A stretch of 64,000 bases of DNA from Serpula lacrymans var. lacrymans S7.9 (lineage: Eukaryota; Basidiomycota; Agaricomycetes; Boletales; Serpulaceae): assembly GCF_000218685.1 (NCBI RefSeq), contig NW_006763296.1, positions 1,106,715 through 1,170,714 of the forward strand. Direction: 5' to 3'. A program made the position numbers and the translations under genes. Below the pieces are notes generated by a model. The model saw only the letters and a program-made list of their open reading frames with translations. It did no database searches and was not told where the DNA came from. Of this stretch, positions 1-12,030 are shown piece by piece. Within the stretch, counting starts at the first letter, position 1; every line of letters starts with the position of its first letter.

Positions 1-1604
1 TAGTGCTCTGCGTGTTATGGTGTCCGAGTTCATACTTTTCATAGGGATCGCCGCCATTTGTTTTTCCGGCCTTTTGTTCACTCTGTATACTTTAGGTGCT
101 TTCCCTAAATGCCGATGACTTCACTTTTCTTTACATAAACTAACTTACACTTACGCATCTACAGCATCAAACAGGTGGACAGTTAAATCTATCGCCTGGC
201 TCATGGTTCAAATATGGTTCGGTAATACCAGCCTCAGCTTTGGACAAGCCGCCAGCTTTCATCCCTTTTTTGGACCTATACTAATGACGTGTTTCGCGGC
301 CTTATCAAATACTCTACTCTTGACGAGTAAGTCAGAACAAGGCAAAAAACTTCGACCGTTATTCAAGGGCTTTGACTTCCAGTCCTTATTTCCATCCTGT
401 CGAATACGGTTGCTCGCATTGATGCTGTGAGTAGATGTTCCCTTCGGGTCCGAGTAAAGCTGATTTACTGTGATTTTGCACAAGAACGCTAATCAAGAGG
501 TGTGCCGCGTGCGCTGATTATTGCTAGAATAATATTTCATAAAGCCATGCAGTACCTTTTTCAGTACGCCATTTCCACCATTGAAGGGTAAGCTTTGAGT
601 ATTTGTGCACACTATTATATGATCTTAATTTATTTTCTCTTAAGTGGTAACTCGGATGCTCTTTTTAGTTACCAGCCGCCCTTCAATCTCATCGCTTTTG
701 TCATCCTTAAACCAGCCAGCTGGTTTTTGTCCCCGAGGGCCCTTCACTCGGCAAATGTCTTCTTGATTAGGCTCACAGTACGTATCTGGTCATAACTAGA
801 AATTTTGATCATGTTGCCGGACCTCATTACAGTCTTTCCCTTACTTGGTTGCGATTGCCTTGTACGAGCGGCATCTTGCTGCAGGACAACCACTACGAAG
901 GTCAAGCAAAGGAGTTGCGAACTCATTCTATAACAGCCTCCCTCGTCACATCAAAACGATGCCAGTACTGGAATATCTCGTGGGATCGCACACGACAGAT
1001 TTGTACGATGCGATATTTGAAGTGGAAGATTCGCATGACTTTGGTCTATTCGACGGTTCTCAGGCCGATGGTGATGAGCACACGATGCATAGCCTACCAT
1101 CACCCGTTGTACCTGATTTCGGCCATGAATCCTCATCAGGAGCTCCATTCCAGTGGCAATCAGGCCACACAATGTCTCTGCAAGTTGAAGTCCCATCTCC
1201 AAGGACTCGTAAAACGAGCGTTTTGACTCCTTTGGCTGAAACCTCGGGAAATGCTGATGTGATCAAGATGGATAATTCGACTCCTCTTGCCAGAATGTTT
1301 GGTCGATTTATGCCACAAGGAGCCACACACTCGCCAGAACGTCCACCGCATCATGGCGCAGGCCTTGAAATCGGCATTAAACGGATTGAGGCGCTCCTAG
1401 AGGATTGTAAGACTCTGCCTGTGCAGCGTCTTAGAGACGAAATTCAGGAACTTCATGTCAGTCCTTATCCATCGCACTTTGTATTCATTGTTTCTGATAG
1501 TTTTGCAGGTCCGTCAGGCTCGTATCGAAAACCTTCTTCTCACGCTAACACACGGAATGCATAATGACACGAACGCTCCCCAGAAACGTGGTATGAGGTC
1601 TTGA
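1..1604 (+). CDS. YVC1: TRP-like vacuolar cation channel (YVC1 family), 3' part only
   Basis: This is the C-terminal part of a TRP-type cation channel; the 5' end lies outside the window. In Yvc1-family channels this region releases calcium from the vacuole. The first exon (from about base 2, ending near 92) encodes a hydrophobic helix, and the next (about 165-326) carries the pore-like segment WFGNTSLSFGQAASFHPF followed by a second helix. Further exons lie near 382-426, 529-588, 654-779, 828-1456 and 1509-1604. The cytosolic tail is Ser/Pro-rich with a short predicted coiled coil at the very end (motif RQARIENLLL). Frame is kept across all joins and the stop is TGA at 1602-1604. The gene is convergent with the methyltransferase on the other strand. 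The family call rests on the pore region and the C-terminal coiled coil; the exact subtype is inferred. Confidence 0.85.
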
Positions 1605-1853
1605 GCCTGAGGATTTAAATTTCAATGCAACGATTTGACTGGTTTTCGTTTTTATGTGCCACTTGCTTTGTTCTCGATTTGTATTTCATCGTACGTACCT
1701 GTTAAGCATTTATAGAAAACAATGACTGTTATACCAGTAGACTGTGATACACATGACCTCCTTTTATACCTTATAGCCTTTTCACCTTATCGGAGGGTAT
1801 AAATACTTATACGCAACTAGATAAATATATTTCTTGGGACGGTATTCTGCTCT

Positions 1854-2977
1854 TTATAGTCGTGTCACGGACCATACTAGTAGATGGAATTTGGCATCAG
1901 ACGACCTTGTGAGGTCTACTCTCTGAACCTCCTGAAGCTCGGCATCTACACGAACAGTCCCTTTCTTAAAGATTTCGCCGTCCCACAGCGCAGACCAACT
2001 TTCAGAGTTGTGGCAAAACATATAAGTGTTAGACGAGTTGAGCAGCTCTGTCCTGTAGCCCTTTTCAGGACGTCCTCCATGTGAACCAAAAATCACGGAA
2101 CCAGGTTCGGAAGAAAGGAGGCCCGCCAGTCCACGTGCGAGGTGAAGCTGCATGTCCTCTCCGAATAGTTGAAACAATGAAGAGGCGTGAATGGCAGATA
2201 CACGTCCGTGAAGGGCATTCAGGGAAGTTATGGCCGTCAAAGGGGGGAAAGGCCCCTTCATTTCCTCGTAGGACGGAGGAACAATTTGTAAATGGGCATC
2301 ATTGAATGCGTCTCCTGCAATGAATTTCGCAGGGAATGACTCTGGGGTTGAGTTGAATAAATCATGTCCCAGTGCCCAAAACTCTGTGCCAAATGAAGTT
2401 GACTTGTCAGCAGGCTTACAGAAGTAGCATCAAAATATAAACCTGAATGCAAGTCGGACGCGAGCGCACGGCTAACTGGGAAGCCATCTGCTACAGCCTT
2501 TCTGATATCATTTCCAACTAATGGCAGGTGTAAAACAGCACATCTTAGGTAACAGAATCATTGATGTTACTTACAGCAACATCCGATGTCAAGAAGAATA
2601 GCATCCTGATGATCACGACCAAGTCTCAAGACTTGTTCATACGCAGGCAACCGAGATATTTTGAGGCTGCAAGACCACCTCAGAAATATGTAAATAGAAG
2701 ATAAGGTAGAGAGACATGCCTCGTGAACGCAAATCGGCGTATGCAGCGATATGGATGTATCTGGAGGTTGTTATGGGTATGGTATTCCCCGAGATTTGGT
2801 GAGAAACATTCTGACCTTCCATGCCTTTTCCTGAATGGCGAGAATATGTGTTTTGAGTTCGTCGTCATTGTGAATTCCGGTCTGGGCTTTAAAGAAAGCA
2901 GTCTCCTCTTGGCCAAGGTTGTAGTAACGCTCGTCTAGAACGTACTGCCCTGCATCTGACTCTGTCGCAGCAGTCAT
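1854..2977 (-). CDS. SAM-dependent methyltransferase, fungal secondary-metabolism type
   Basis: A class I methyltransferase of about 299 aa in five exons: 2977-2816, 2760-2720, 2666-2575, 2517-2443 and 2383-1854; lengths sum to a multiple of three. The N-terminus carries the family signature YVLDERYYNLG. The SAM-binding motif I region reads AILLDIGCCFGNDVRKA-like across the third and fourth exons (ILLDIGCC, then FGNDIRKA), followed by ASDL at motif II. The second intron appears to start with GC (2719-2718, GCATGT); a GT donor at that place either breaks the frame or removes conserved residues. Related proteins sit in fungal terpenoid and polyketide clusters, where they methylate a carboxyl or hydroxyl group. 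The substrate here is unknown. The gene is divergent from the first of two MBOAT acyltransferases, which may hint at a shared role. Confidence 0.8.
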
Positions 2978-3627
2978 ATTTGTGGTTCCAGGAAGAATAT
3001 AGGGATATCATAAAATATCCTCAGCTATTTATGTTTCACACAAAACACATGCCATGATCAAGACACGGCCGAGAATGAATTCCTGGCTCTCAGACGGGCG
3101 AGGGAACGGGAGATTTGGCTGACTATCTCAGTGCTATCTCCCAGTAATTGACAGATGGGAGTATCGTCGCATAAGTATCGATAAGTAATCGCAAGCCTCT
3201 GTAATGAATGTCACTGCTCGTGCTTGTCGGCGCAACACGGCCGAGGTCTGTATTATTCAAGTTGTAGTGTACTACTACCTGTCACTGTCATGAACAGTTC
3301 AAGTGAGTACAAGAATGCCTCAAAGTAAAGGAACAGGTTACCTTGCGAACAGTTTTTGAACTAGGATTATGACGGAGTTGTCCAAGGCTGTACGGCATAA
3401 AAATGGTTGTTCGGTTCGCGATAGACCTTATAGACCTCACCTCAGACTCGGAGACCTTAACCGACCTTTTTCAAAAGCCCTCTGCTTTGGAAAGTCATGA
3501 AGCTCAGTGGTTTGCTTGAGTCGAGGGAGACCTTGCTTGAGTGAGTGCTCGTATTCTTTCTCGTAAAAATCGAAAGCTAAATGCCCTGGCCAGGTATGTT
3601 TTTGTGAAGCCTCATGTCCGTATACCC
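2978..3627. promoter_or_regulatory. 650-bp divergent intergenic region
   Basis: This region separates the methyltransferase start (minus) from the first acyltransferase start (plus) and probably holds both promoters. I see no convincing gene, repeat or RNA in it; the open frames crossing it are short and lack family similarity. Confidence 0.4.
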
Positions 3628-4881
3628 ATGAATTGGTCAAATTTTTCGACCTATTTTCTTCCTCTCCTCGTCTCTTACTATGCTCTTGCCGTGCTTGTTC
3701 AACTTCCGAGGACATATCTCTTTCGTCTTGCATTGCTTCCCATCACGTTGTGGCTTGCCTTTAGAGCTGGTGTAAACCTTGATTTGTCCTGGGCTGACCC
3801 TCAGCGCTCTTTTTTGAACCAGGGACTGGTGGTATGTTTCTTTTCTTGTCCCGCGATATGGAACTTAATGCGTAGAATTTCATAGCTGGGGATGTATACA
3901 ATTGCTATGCGTGCGACTGCATGGACATTTTGCAAGGAGCCCTACCGACGATCCATTACAAAATATCACCAAAAGCAAACCGCAAGTTCTAGTCAGAATG
4001 ATTCATCCAATCCAGGCTACGATTCCATCAGTTTCCAGCGTGCCCTACAAAATGCTTGGGACTTGATGGTTAACCTTCGTGGTATTGGATGGAGCTGGTC
4101 TCAAGGTCTGCACATAGCCGAGGAAACTCGTCCTACAGATTCTCGTTTGGCGTTTCTGGGAGTCAGTTTTGTGCGTTTGGTGATATATGTCCTCGCTTTC
4201 GACGCAGTCTCCGCAAGCGTTCGTTCGTTCTCTCTGGAAACATTTGGCTCTGCTAAAGGTGGCACCATTTTCGACCCTTCACTTCCACCCATACATCGGT
4301 ATCTTATCGCATGCGCCGTCACATTCCTAGCTGGATGGACGGCCTATTTAGTAATTGAGCTATTCTATGTCCTGACAGCGATACAATTCGTGTTATTATT
4401 TGGACAACACCCCCAGCAGTGGCCACCCCTTTTCGACTCTCCTTGGCTGTCCACTTCACTGACGGATTTCTGGGGAAAACGATGGCATCAACTTTTTCGC
4501 AATTGCTTTGTTTCTGTAGGGTCTCAGCCCTTCTCCTATCTTGCAGGGCGGGTTGGAGGAGTAATGGGAGCATTCCTTATGTCTAGCATCTTGCACGATC
4601 TTGGTATGCGGGCAATGGATCGCGGTCAAGATTCATTATACATATTCGCATTTTTCATGATGAATGGTGTCGGACTCATTCTCGAGCGTATATGGCTAAA
4701 AACAACAGGAAAACGCGTCTGTGGTATCTTCGGGTCGATGTGGGCTATTGTATGGTTGACTGCTTGGGGAACGCTGATGATAGATGCATGGGGTAAAAGA
4801 GGACTTATCGGCTCGCAATTCTTTCCTGAAGGTTATAGACCAACCTTACTGCTCGTTGATTTTGCTGCAAGGTTTGTATGA
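3628..4881 (+). CDS. MBOAT acyltransferase, wax-synthase domain (copy 1)
   Basis: A multi-pass membrane acyltransferase of about 399 aa in two exons (3628-3831 and 3886-4881). Wax-synthase-type MBOAT enzymes move an acyl group from acyl-CoA to an alcohol; in fungi some acetylate terpenoid or sterol products in the ER. Evidence is the family motif SLTDFWGKRWHQLFR in the middle and, about 65 residues later, the conserved active-site histidine in SSILHDLG. Several long hydrophobic stretches follow. The start ATG at 3628 is the first in frame with the N-terminal helix. It is a tandem paralog of the next gene: the intron sits at the same place after NQGLV/NQGYV, and both second exons are exactly 996 nt. 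Substrate is not predictable from sequence. Confidence 0.85.
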
Positions 4882-5378
4882 TTTGGCGATAATCATTTAG
4901 AATCGAGGGACCTGGTACAACTGTTGTGCACTACTATACTTTTCGTGTCAGTATATTTCTTGACCTATGTCTTTGATGCGTTCTTGAACTCAAGGTTATT
5001 ACTGTACCAGAATCAAATGATACATCGACTCCAGAAAAGGTGTCACCGTAATGCCGTTTCTTGGCCTATGATAAATTCACATATTAGATTTCCTAGTTTA
5101 ACATGCATGCTGAACGAAGTGAAATAGTAAACCGAACAAAGATAAGATATCGATTGCAACGGGTAAGCCATCTTCCTGGAGTTTAGGACGTAATGCATTA
5201 ATGCAATTCGGATCCTCCAGAGCACTGCCAGAATCACTGGCACCCATTGGGGTATTTTATAAGTATTTAGGTATATCTCACAAGGTCTGTATTTGTCACT
5301 GTATTCTGTACTATGTCTTGGTGAGTATTCCATGAATTTGGTTTCAAGCGGTTTCATCTGTGCTGACTGGCATCTTCA
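4882..5378. other. Intergenic region between tandem MBOAT genes
   Basis: About 500 bp between the two acyltransferase copies. It holds the 3' end of copy 1 and the promoter of copy 2, with a 12-bp palindrome TGCATTAATGCA at 5194-5205. No gene is visible. Confidence 0.4.
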
Positions 5379-6720
5379 ATGTGCTCTAGGTCGAACACCT
5401 ATCATACTCAGTTTGGAGTCTCATTATGGCCGATACTACATTTTGACAGAGTCCCATTAACGACCAGAACATTTTTGACTGTTCTGCTACCAATGCTGGT
5501 GACATATTATGCAATGGCTGTACTCATTCTCCTCCCCAATACACTGTTTCTTCGGCGAACGCTGCTTCCGCTGACATTATACTCTGCAATCAAGGCCGGG
5601 TTATCCATCGACATTTCCTGTGGCAATCTGGCTAGAGCTCATTCCAATCAAGGATATGTAGTGAGTACATGCTGGTGAATGTGCCTCATTCTCCAAGAAT
5701 AACCATCACACCTTAACATTTTAGATGCTAATAGGGATGCTAACCATGCGTGCGATGGACTGGGCGTTTGCTAGACAACCTTGCAGACGCCTTATCACAA
5801 TCCAAGGTCGCCGCAATAGAAGGGAAGGCGAAACGATGCACGAGGGTCGCAGCTCTTTTGTATCTTCCCATTCACGATCGATATTATGGGATGCTTGTGA
5901 CCTAGCAACAAATATCCGTTATATTGGATGGGATCGTGCTCGAAACCTGTACGTCCCGCGCGAGACTCGGTCTACAAATTCCAGAGGCGCATTCCTATTT
6001 TCGACACTCGTTTCCGCAGTTTTGCATGCATTCTTGTGCGATATGTTTCAATATGCTGTCCAAATATTTTCTCCAGATACGTTTGGTTCCACTATCGGAG
6101 GCACCATATTCGACTTGTCTTTGCCTCCTTTCGACCGATATTTCCGGTCCAGTCTGATCACGTTCTTTTTCGGCTGGTCTGTATATGCTGTTGCTCAACT
6201 CTTTCATGATGTTATGACTATCCTCTGTGTTCTCATTCTGCAACATCATCCACGACGATGGCCACCTATGTTTGATGCCCCCTGGCGATCGACGTCACTA
6301 ATAGACCTTTGGAGTAGAAGGTGGCATCAGACACACAGAGTCAGTTTCATTCGCTTGGGAATGAAGCCGTTCTCCTATATCGGGGGACATGCAACTGGCG
6401 TCTTGGGTGTTTTCACACTCTCAGGTATCTTGCATGATCTAGGACTACGGGCAGTCGGTAGAGGGTCGGATTTTTGGGCTGTATCCGGATTCTTTTTCAT
6501 GATGGGTGTCGGCATCAATTTGGAGGTCCTATGGGCTAGGCTAACGGGGAAGAAGGTGACGGGTTATACAGGATGGCTGTGGACTTTGGTTTGGGTGACA
6601 TGCTGGGGAAATTTTCTAGTAGATGCATGGTTAAAAAGAGGTGCAGGGGGCACTGTCTTTTTCCCAGAACCATATCGTCCATCAAGGTTGGTGATGACTG
6701 TTCTTCTGCGACTTTGGTGA
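5379..6720 (+). CDS. MBOAT acyltransferase, wax-synthase domain (copy 2)
   Basis: A second wax-synthase-type MBOAT of about 425 aa, in two exons (5379-5660 and 5725-6720). It keeps the motif SLIDLWSRRWHQTHR and the active-site histidine in SGILHDLG, so it looks functional. Compared with copy 1 the first exon is longer. I chose ATG 5379 as the only in-frame Met upstream of the conserved LLPMLVTYYAMAVL stretch, but a missed upstream exon is possible. Sequence divergence from copy 1 is large, so this is an old duplication with likely different substrate use. The gene is convergent with the WD40 gene, stop codons 147 bp apart. Confidence 0.85.
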
Positions 6721-6867
6721 AAGTACACCTTCATCTTTGGAAGATGACGTTAATATGTCTGCTTTGGGACAACTATTTACATAGGACCTGATCGAGAAAG
6801 CTAGTATACAATTACGGGTTTCAGTATCAGATGACCAACAAACCTAACTTGAATTTCATTATCTCCT

Positions 6868-9066
6868 TCAGAGGTATCCAACGTAAGCCTGCCCCCAATG
6901 AGGCGTGATGCCAGCATCTGCATCTTCTTTAAACGCATAACGATCTATTCAGGGATATCAACCATGAGATCTGACACAACGAATAGGCGACCACACATAC
7001 ACATTCTGTGACTTGCAGCGTCGAAGGTATATCCATAGTAATCTTCCGCGTGATATGCCCTCGTAGGCCACATTCGACCGTCATTCTCGTCGTCGTCGTC
7101 ATCATCATTGTCATCCTCCTCTTCATCTTCGTAATCATCATCTTGATCATCCATTTCAGCCTCGGCGCCCTCATTGTTTTCATTGCGACGAACTTTTCTC
7201 GCATTTCGATAATCATGATGTGAGCCCATGCGATCCATGTAGCTACATTCTGTAGCGGCATAAAGAGAGTTGCGCCTCTCATCCCAAGCAAGGCTTACGA
7301 CAGCATTGTTCCCAGTAGCCAAATCGTACACCGGTGCCTGCGCACGGACATCCCACATCTTGATTTCTTCTTCTTTCTCAGCACCTGTAAATACAGCTAA
7401 AATATAGTATATTAATAAAGGTATCTTAACAGACTATTGCTGGTCAAAACCAGAAGACGATCAACTTACTTGGAATGCCATCGGGATGGGCTAGCGTAGC
7501 ATTAGCACACGGCCCAGATTGTCTGGTCACATTAAAAGTGAGAACTGGCATCGGGTGACGAACATCGTAAAGGCGAGCACAACCATCGCTACAGGCAGTG
7601 AGGAAGATATTTGGATCAGCCCTACTCGTGGAGAAGTTATTGATGTTTCCTCCGTGTCCAAGGTATTTTCCCACCGTCTTTCCATTTTCCATATCCAGTG
7701 CGTGGCAGTAGTATTGTAAGGACGTGTGTGCATTTGTACTGCAGAGCATGGCGCTGGATAACGACGGGTGAGGGTGCCAGGAGCCAATTTCAAAGCTGTA
7801 ATCCTCGAAAGTGATGTCGTTGTGGGGTTCGCTGCCTTGAGAGGGTTCAATGAAGTCGTCCATATCCCTCATGGTTTCTGACGTGTCGAAGGTGCCGCCG
7901 ATGACATTGTTACGACCTGGGATATGTTTCTCCAAGGTATCGATATTCCAAACATCAGCGAAACCGTCACCTGCCCTAAGTATCCGGCCGTTAAGCACTA
8001 TCAATGGACCTTGACAGTCTTGCGAATTGAGAGTATGAACAGGGACGGCTTCCTCAAAGTTACGCTGACGGTTACCCCAAGCATAAGATTTAATCCTGTG
8101 GTCGTCCGCAACAAAAATCAGCTTGCGATCTTCATCAGTAGCAGAAGCGTATGCGATTCCAGAAAGCGCAACATCCACAGAGTGGGAGGGGAAAGCCGTT
8201 TGACCCTTACCAGCCTCATCGAGAAGGTAGTATTTCAGGTAGGGTTCTCTGTTTTTCCAGCCCCTAGAACAGGGTACCGCTAGACATGAACCTCCCGGAG
8301 ACAAAACACACGAAATGGGCATGCTTAATTCGTCACTCTCAATTTCACATCTAGCTTGATATATGATGTTTGCAAGAGGAGTCGATGTATTCGCTGACAA
8401 ATTGACCGCATTCCGAAAGCGAGCAAGGGGCGTACTACTGCTGTGGGGCTTCCTTGAGGAGTCATATGGGGCAGGTCGATCGAGCATCGGGGCGGCATTA
8501 TTTTGGGGGAAGCTTGGTACTACATGTAAAGTATGTATAAGAAGCCGTCGAATCGCGCATGGGATCCAAGTTAGAAGAAACCCACCATCACGCATCATAG
8601 AACTGAGAAATTCTGTAAACATATCAAATAAACCATTGCCAACTGACTTGTTTCTTAGTTGAGCAGTATGTCATTCGGTGATACACTTACAGAATGCGCG
8701 TCCAACCTCTTCATCCTCGACAAGAGTGATGTAAGGGATACCTTCGTTGGCAGTGTTTCCTTCGTGAGCGAAAGAATTCAAGTAGTCGAACTCAGCATCG
8801 CCATAGGCGAAGTGAACAGCTTCATTGATCAAATTATCGACGCGCTCGACGATGGTGGGGAGATTAGGGGCTCCTCCACTGTCTGCCTCGCGTACTAAGT
8901 CACAAGCAAGCTGCAGATTGCTATAAAACACGGTTTCATCGATTTCTCCCTCTTCGTCTTCCTGTTCGTCTGCTTTATATCTGTCGATGTCTTCCTTGAT
9001 TTCTTCGAGGCGCGTCAAGAGCTTGGAAGACCATTCCAAGTGTTCAGGTGAAGGATAGACGTTCAT
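6868..9066 (-). CDS. WD40-repeat protein with acidic insert, function unknown
   Basis: A WD40-type beta-propeller protein. The first exon (9066 down to about 8692) encodes an acidic, helical N-terminus. After an unusually long first intron (about 165 nt) the large exon (about 8527-7455) begins LPSFPQNNAAPM and carries WD units ending in ADVWNID and CARLYDVR. The next exon (about 7385-6997) carries IKMWDVR and a run of Asp/Glu coded by GAY/GAR triplets around 7080-7160. A last short exon ends HWGQAYVGYL before the stop at 6870-6868. Such proteins are usually scaffolds; no family-specific function is recognisable. It is head-to-head with SNF4 (228 bp between starts). The first intron boundary is the least certain join. 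Confidence 0.75.
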
Positions 9067-9294
9067 TGTGCATGAATAGGGCCTGCGGCTTGAGCTTTCG
9101 AATTATGATTTGGTGGAAGCCTGAAACGGAAGAGCGCGCTCGCCTGCAGATAGCCTGAGTCCTTCTTTCTTATATACACCCAAAGGTCACGGTCATCATA
9201 TCTGTAAATGAGATTATCGTTTACGTAATGTACACTAAGCCAGCCCTAACCCGAGTGCACGCATCCGAGTACCGCAAGGAGTGCCGACCCAGTA

Positions 9295-10818
9295 ATGACC
9301 GTTGACGGTCCTTTGCATCGCTCGATCTGCGCCATGTCTACACTCACTCCTATGCATTCTCCAAGGGTAAAGCGCAAGCCATCAACACGCAGACCTCGTG
9401 CTCCCTCGCATCTTCCTCCAGTGCAAACACAAGAAACCCACGATGCCGCCCTCCATGCCATCCGCACCCTGCTCAAAGGACGGACCTCATACGATGCATT
9501 TCCTGTTAGCTTCAGACTCATCGTGCTCGATACCAAGCTCAACGTAAAGAAGGCCTTACAGTGTCTGCTACTGAACGGTAAGCATGCAATGTCCATCAGA
9601 ATTTGATTCTGCAGCTTACCACCTGTGACCTTTGTAGGTGTCGTATCCGCTCCACTATGGAACAGCGACAAATCAAAATTCGCTGGAATGTTAACCGTAC
9701 TTGACATAATACATCTCATCCAATACTATTACTACACCGCAAATTACGATAGCGCTGCGGCTGACGTAGAAACATTCCGCTTAGAGTCATTAAGAGGTAT
9801 CGTCTATCTCTTCCATTATGGGATATTGGAGAGCTAATATATCCGGGACTACTATCAGAAATCGAAAAGAGTCTTGGAGTAGCGACCCCACCACTTCTCC
9901 GAGAACACCCCAATAGCACGCTATACGATGCCGCGAAACTCCTCATCCAGACACATGCACGGCGACTACCACTGCTAGACAACGATTCAGAAACTGGCCA
10001 GGAAGTCATCGTCTCCGTCCTGACGCAATATAGGCTACTCAAATTTATTTCCATTAACGTAAGACTCGCAAGTTGATCGATATCGATATTACGATCTCAA
10101 CCATATTGCTGGTTTTCAGTGTACCAAGGAGATACACCAACTTCACTTGTCTCTACGAAAACTCAAAATCGGGACATATGTATCCTCTACAATACCCCCG
10201 TCAGATTCTCCAGACGGTCAAAACCCATATTGGCCAATTGCCACCGCAACACTCGATACACCCGTCTTCGATGTTGTTCATATGTTTTCTGAGCGTGCAA
10301 TATCAGCGGTGCCAATTATTGATGATGAAGGTGTCGTTGTAAATCTCTACGAGACTGTCGATGTGATTGTATGATTTTTTTGGCATTAGCGCTCGTTTCT
10401 CCTTGCTAAATAGTTTTTCATGACAGACTCTCGTCCGCCTCGGTGTTTATCAATCTCTCGACCTCACGATATCTGAGGCATTGAATCAGCGCTCACCCGA
10501 TTTCCCCGGTGTGGTCATCTGCACGGCTTCTGACTCTCTCGGAACTTTGTTGGAATTGATCAAGAAGCGGAGAGTCCACAGGCTAGTAGTCGTTGAAGGC
10601 GATGTACGCACTTCTTATTTGATCGAGCAACCCCAGACACTGATGCTGTTTGCTTCATCTAGGAGGAAGAGAAAAAAGGTGGAAAGAAGGGGCGATTACT
10701 AGGCATCATCACCCTTAGTGACGTTTTACGATATGTCATCGGCCAAGTGGGGATTGGTGAAGTAGCCGAGCCCGTAGAAGAGAATGCGTCTCCATCCCAA
10801 GCACGAAAGCAATCATAG
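9295..10818 (+). CDS. SNF4: SNF4, gamma (CBS-domain) subunit of the AMPK/Snf1 kinase
   Basis: This is the nucleotide-sensing gamma subunit of the Snf1/AMPK complex, which switches metabolism when energy or glucose is low. Six exons (9295-9577, 9638-9796, 9859-10058, 10120-10368, 10427-10603, 10663-10818) join to 407 aa with frame kept throughout; translation may instead start at Met 9334 (394 aa). Four CBS motifs are visible: the first around VVSAPLWNSDKSKFAGMLT, the second around ARRLPLLDND, the third around ISAVPIIDDEG, and the last around HRLVVVEG/GIITLSDVLRY. A basic Lys/Gly loop (EEEKKGGKKG) precedes the last strand. Part of exon 4 (10249-10332) is repeated exactly downstream of the gene. 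Confidence 0.95.
10249..10332 (+). repeat. 84-bp direct repeat, parent copy inside SNF4 exon 4
   Basis: These 84 bases lie within the third CBS motif of SNF4. They recur without any mismatch at 11290-11373, 1041 bp downstream in the same orientation. The base before and the base after the block differ between copies, which sets the limits. Confidence 0.9.
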
Positions 10819-11289
10819 AACCCTTCCAATCTTGATATCTTGTCAGTCTGTACTTCATATATTGTAATTGTATGTCAGCTTTGTGTGTATGTTATGTCCG
10901 CTATACTGTGCTACTTGATTTGGGATATCAAGCATGTCGTGCATCATTACAAAGTTGTATTTCAGTGCTAGTGTTTGATCGACTCCCAAACTTGTCCTCC
11001 ACGTGTGTTGAATAGATGACGATATAGCGGTCAGACAAATTGATTATTCACACTCTAGGTAGTATCAATACAAACAATCATTCTAAGACTCAGTCGTATA
11101 CTAGCTTTATTTTGTTATGGTTGAAACGTCGTTGTACGAAAACATACCCTATGATGGTATCTAGTCGTCGGGAAATCCCGGTAACTCCTAGAAAACTGGC
11201 GTTACCCGAGAAGAACGCAAGTCTGGCCTGCAACACTCCTGCAACGGGAATTGAACTTTACTGTAAGGCCTGAGCGCTGAGCACTAACT

Positions 11290-11373
11290 ACACTCGATAC
11301 ACCCGTCTTCGATGTTGTTCATATGTTTTCTGAGCGTGCAATATCAGCGGTGCCAATTATTGATGATGAAGGT
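11290..11373 (+). repeat. 84-bp direct repeat, orphan copy of SNF4 exon 4 fragment
   Basis: An exact copy of 10249-10332 lying in intergenic DNA. Read in the SNF4 frame it continues open only about 15 codons past the junction. No intron or exon boundary is included, so either a genomic or an RNA template is possible, but the flanks show no poly-A tail or target duplication. Confidence 0.9.
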
Positions 11374-11800
11374 TTCGGGCCTTCCTTAGTTGCGGATAAT
11401 ATGTACAGCCTGAGGTGAGACCAGTACTCGAGTACAGCCTTACTAACCTAACGCTTATGGGTAGGAAGCAGCTGATGCAGCCTCCGAAGATTATTGTCTG
11501 GAAGGTTGCACGGCTAGCAACGAACCTCGAATACTGATGCGGTGATCGTGAACAGGAAGTTACATCATCCATCACACTATAAAGATGCCAAGCAACGAAA
11601 AGGGACGACGCTCGAGTTTTTACTGCTCCGGCTATCAGAAACATGACACTTTGAAGAAAGTACAGCATCGCTTTTTGAATTTTTAGTGTAACATTAAAGA
11701 GCGCGCCCATTTGATCGTGAATGGCGCCGGTCAATATATGCCGGATGTCGGTGCCAATGTCTCGCATTTTTTCCAAGATACTTCGAGACCTCGAGGTCAA
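11357..11800 (-). CDS. Hypothetical 147-codon open frame, doubtful
   Basis: An unspliced minus-strand frame from Met at 11800 to a stop at 11357. Its C-terminal codons run into the orphan SNF4 repeat. The middle contains a hydrophobic stretch (LYFLQSVMFLIAGAV) that could be one membrane helix, and the tail is rich in Cys, Ser and Arg. I recognise no family. It could be chance, or a relic of a gene broken by the insertion. Confidence 0.2.
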   Translation of the reverse strand: MTSRSRSILEKMRDIGTDIRHILTGAIHDQMGALFNVTLKIQKAMLYFLQSVMFLIAGAVKTRASSLFVAWHLYSVMDDVTSCSRSPHQYSRFVASRATFQTIIFGGCISCFLPISVRLVRLYSSTGLTSGCTYYPQLRKARNLHHQ

Positions 11801-12030
11801 CTGATTAGCTTACTGATTATTGCGGTCTCTTCCGTCCGCATGAGAACCAATTGAAAACCTAGAAACACTATAAGACCACCTGTTATCATGTACGAGGTCT
11901 GCATATTTCATCTCCCCTCCAGTTTCTTTTCGTTCGGGTACTAATTTTGCTATTAGGTTTCATTGGTAGATATTTCCTAATACCGAGCTCCTGATCCCTT
12001 TTTTCTACCACCTTTTCTGCTGAAGTCACC

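Larger units (their letters stand above)
10819..12030. other. 1.2-kb gene-poor region after SNF4
   Basis: This holds the SNF4 3' region, the second 84-bp copy (11290-11373), a 147-codon minus-strand frame (11357-11800) and the promoter of the secreted-protein gene. Nothing else was recognised. On the minus strand near 11240-11290 a stretch resembles tRNA box A and box B, but no cloverleaf can be folded. Confidence 0.4.

Noticed and set aside
7080..7160. Trinucleotide repeat (GTC/ATC-rich)
   Set aside because: It is the coding DNA for the Asp/Glu run of the WD40 protein, not a separate repeat element.
11235..11295. tRNA-like sequence on the minus strand (box A- and box B-like)
   Set aside because: The B-box-like AGTTCAATTCC is present but the T-stem does not pair and no acceptor stem can be formed, so it is not a tRNA gene.
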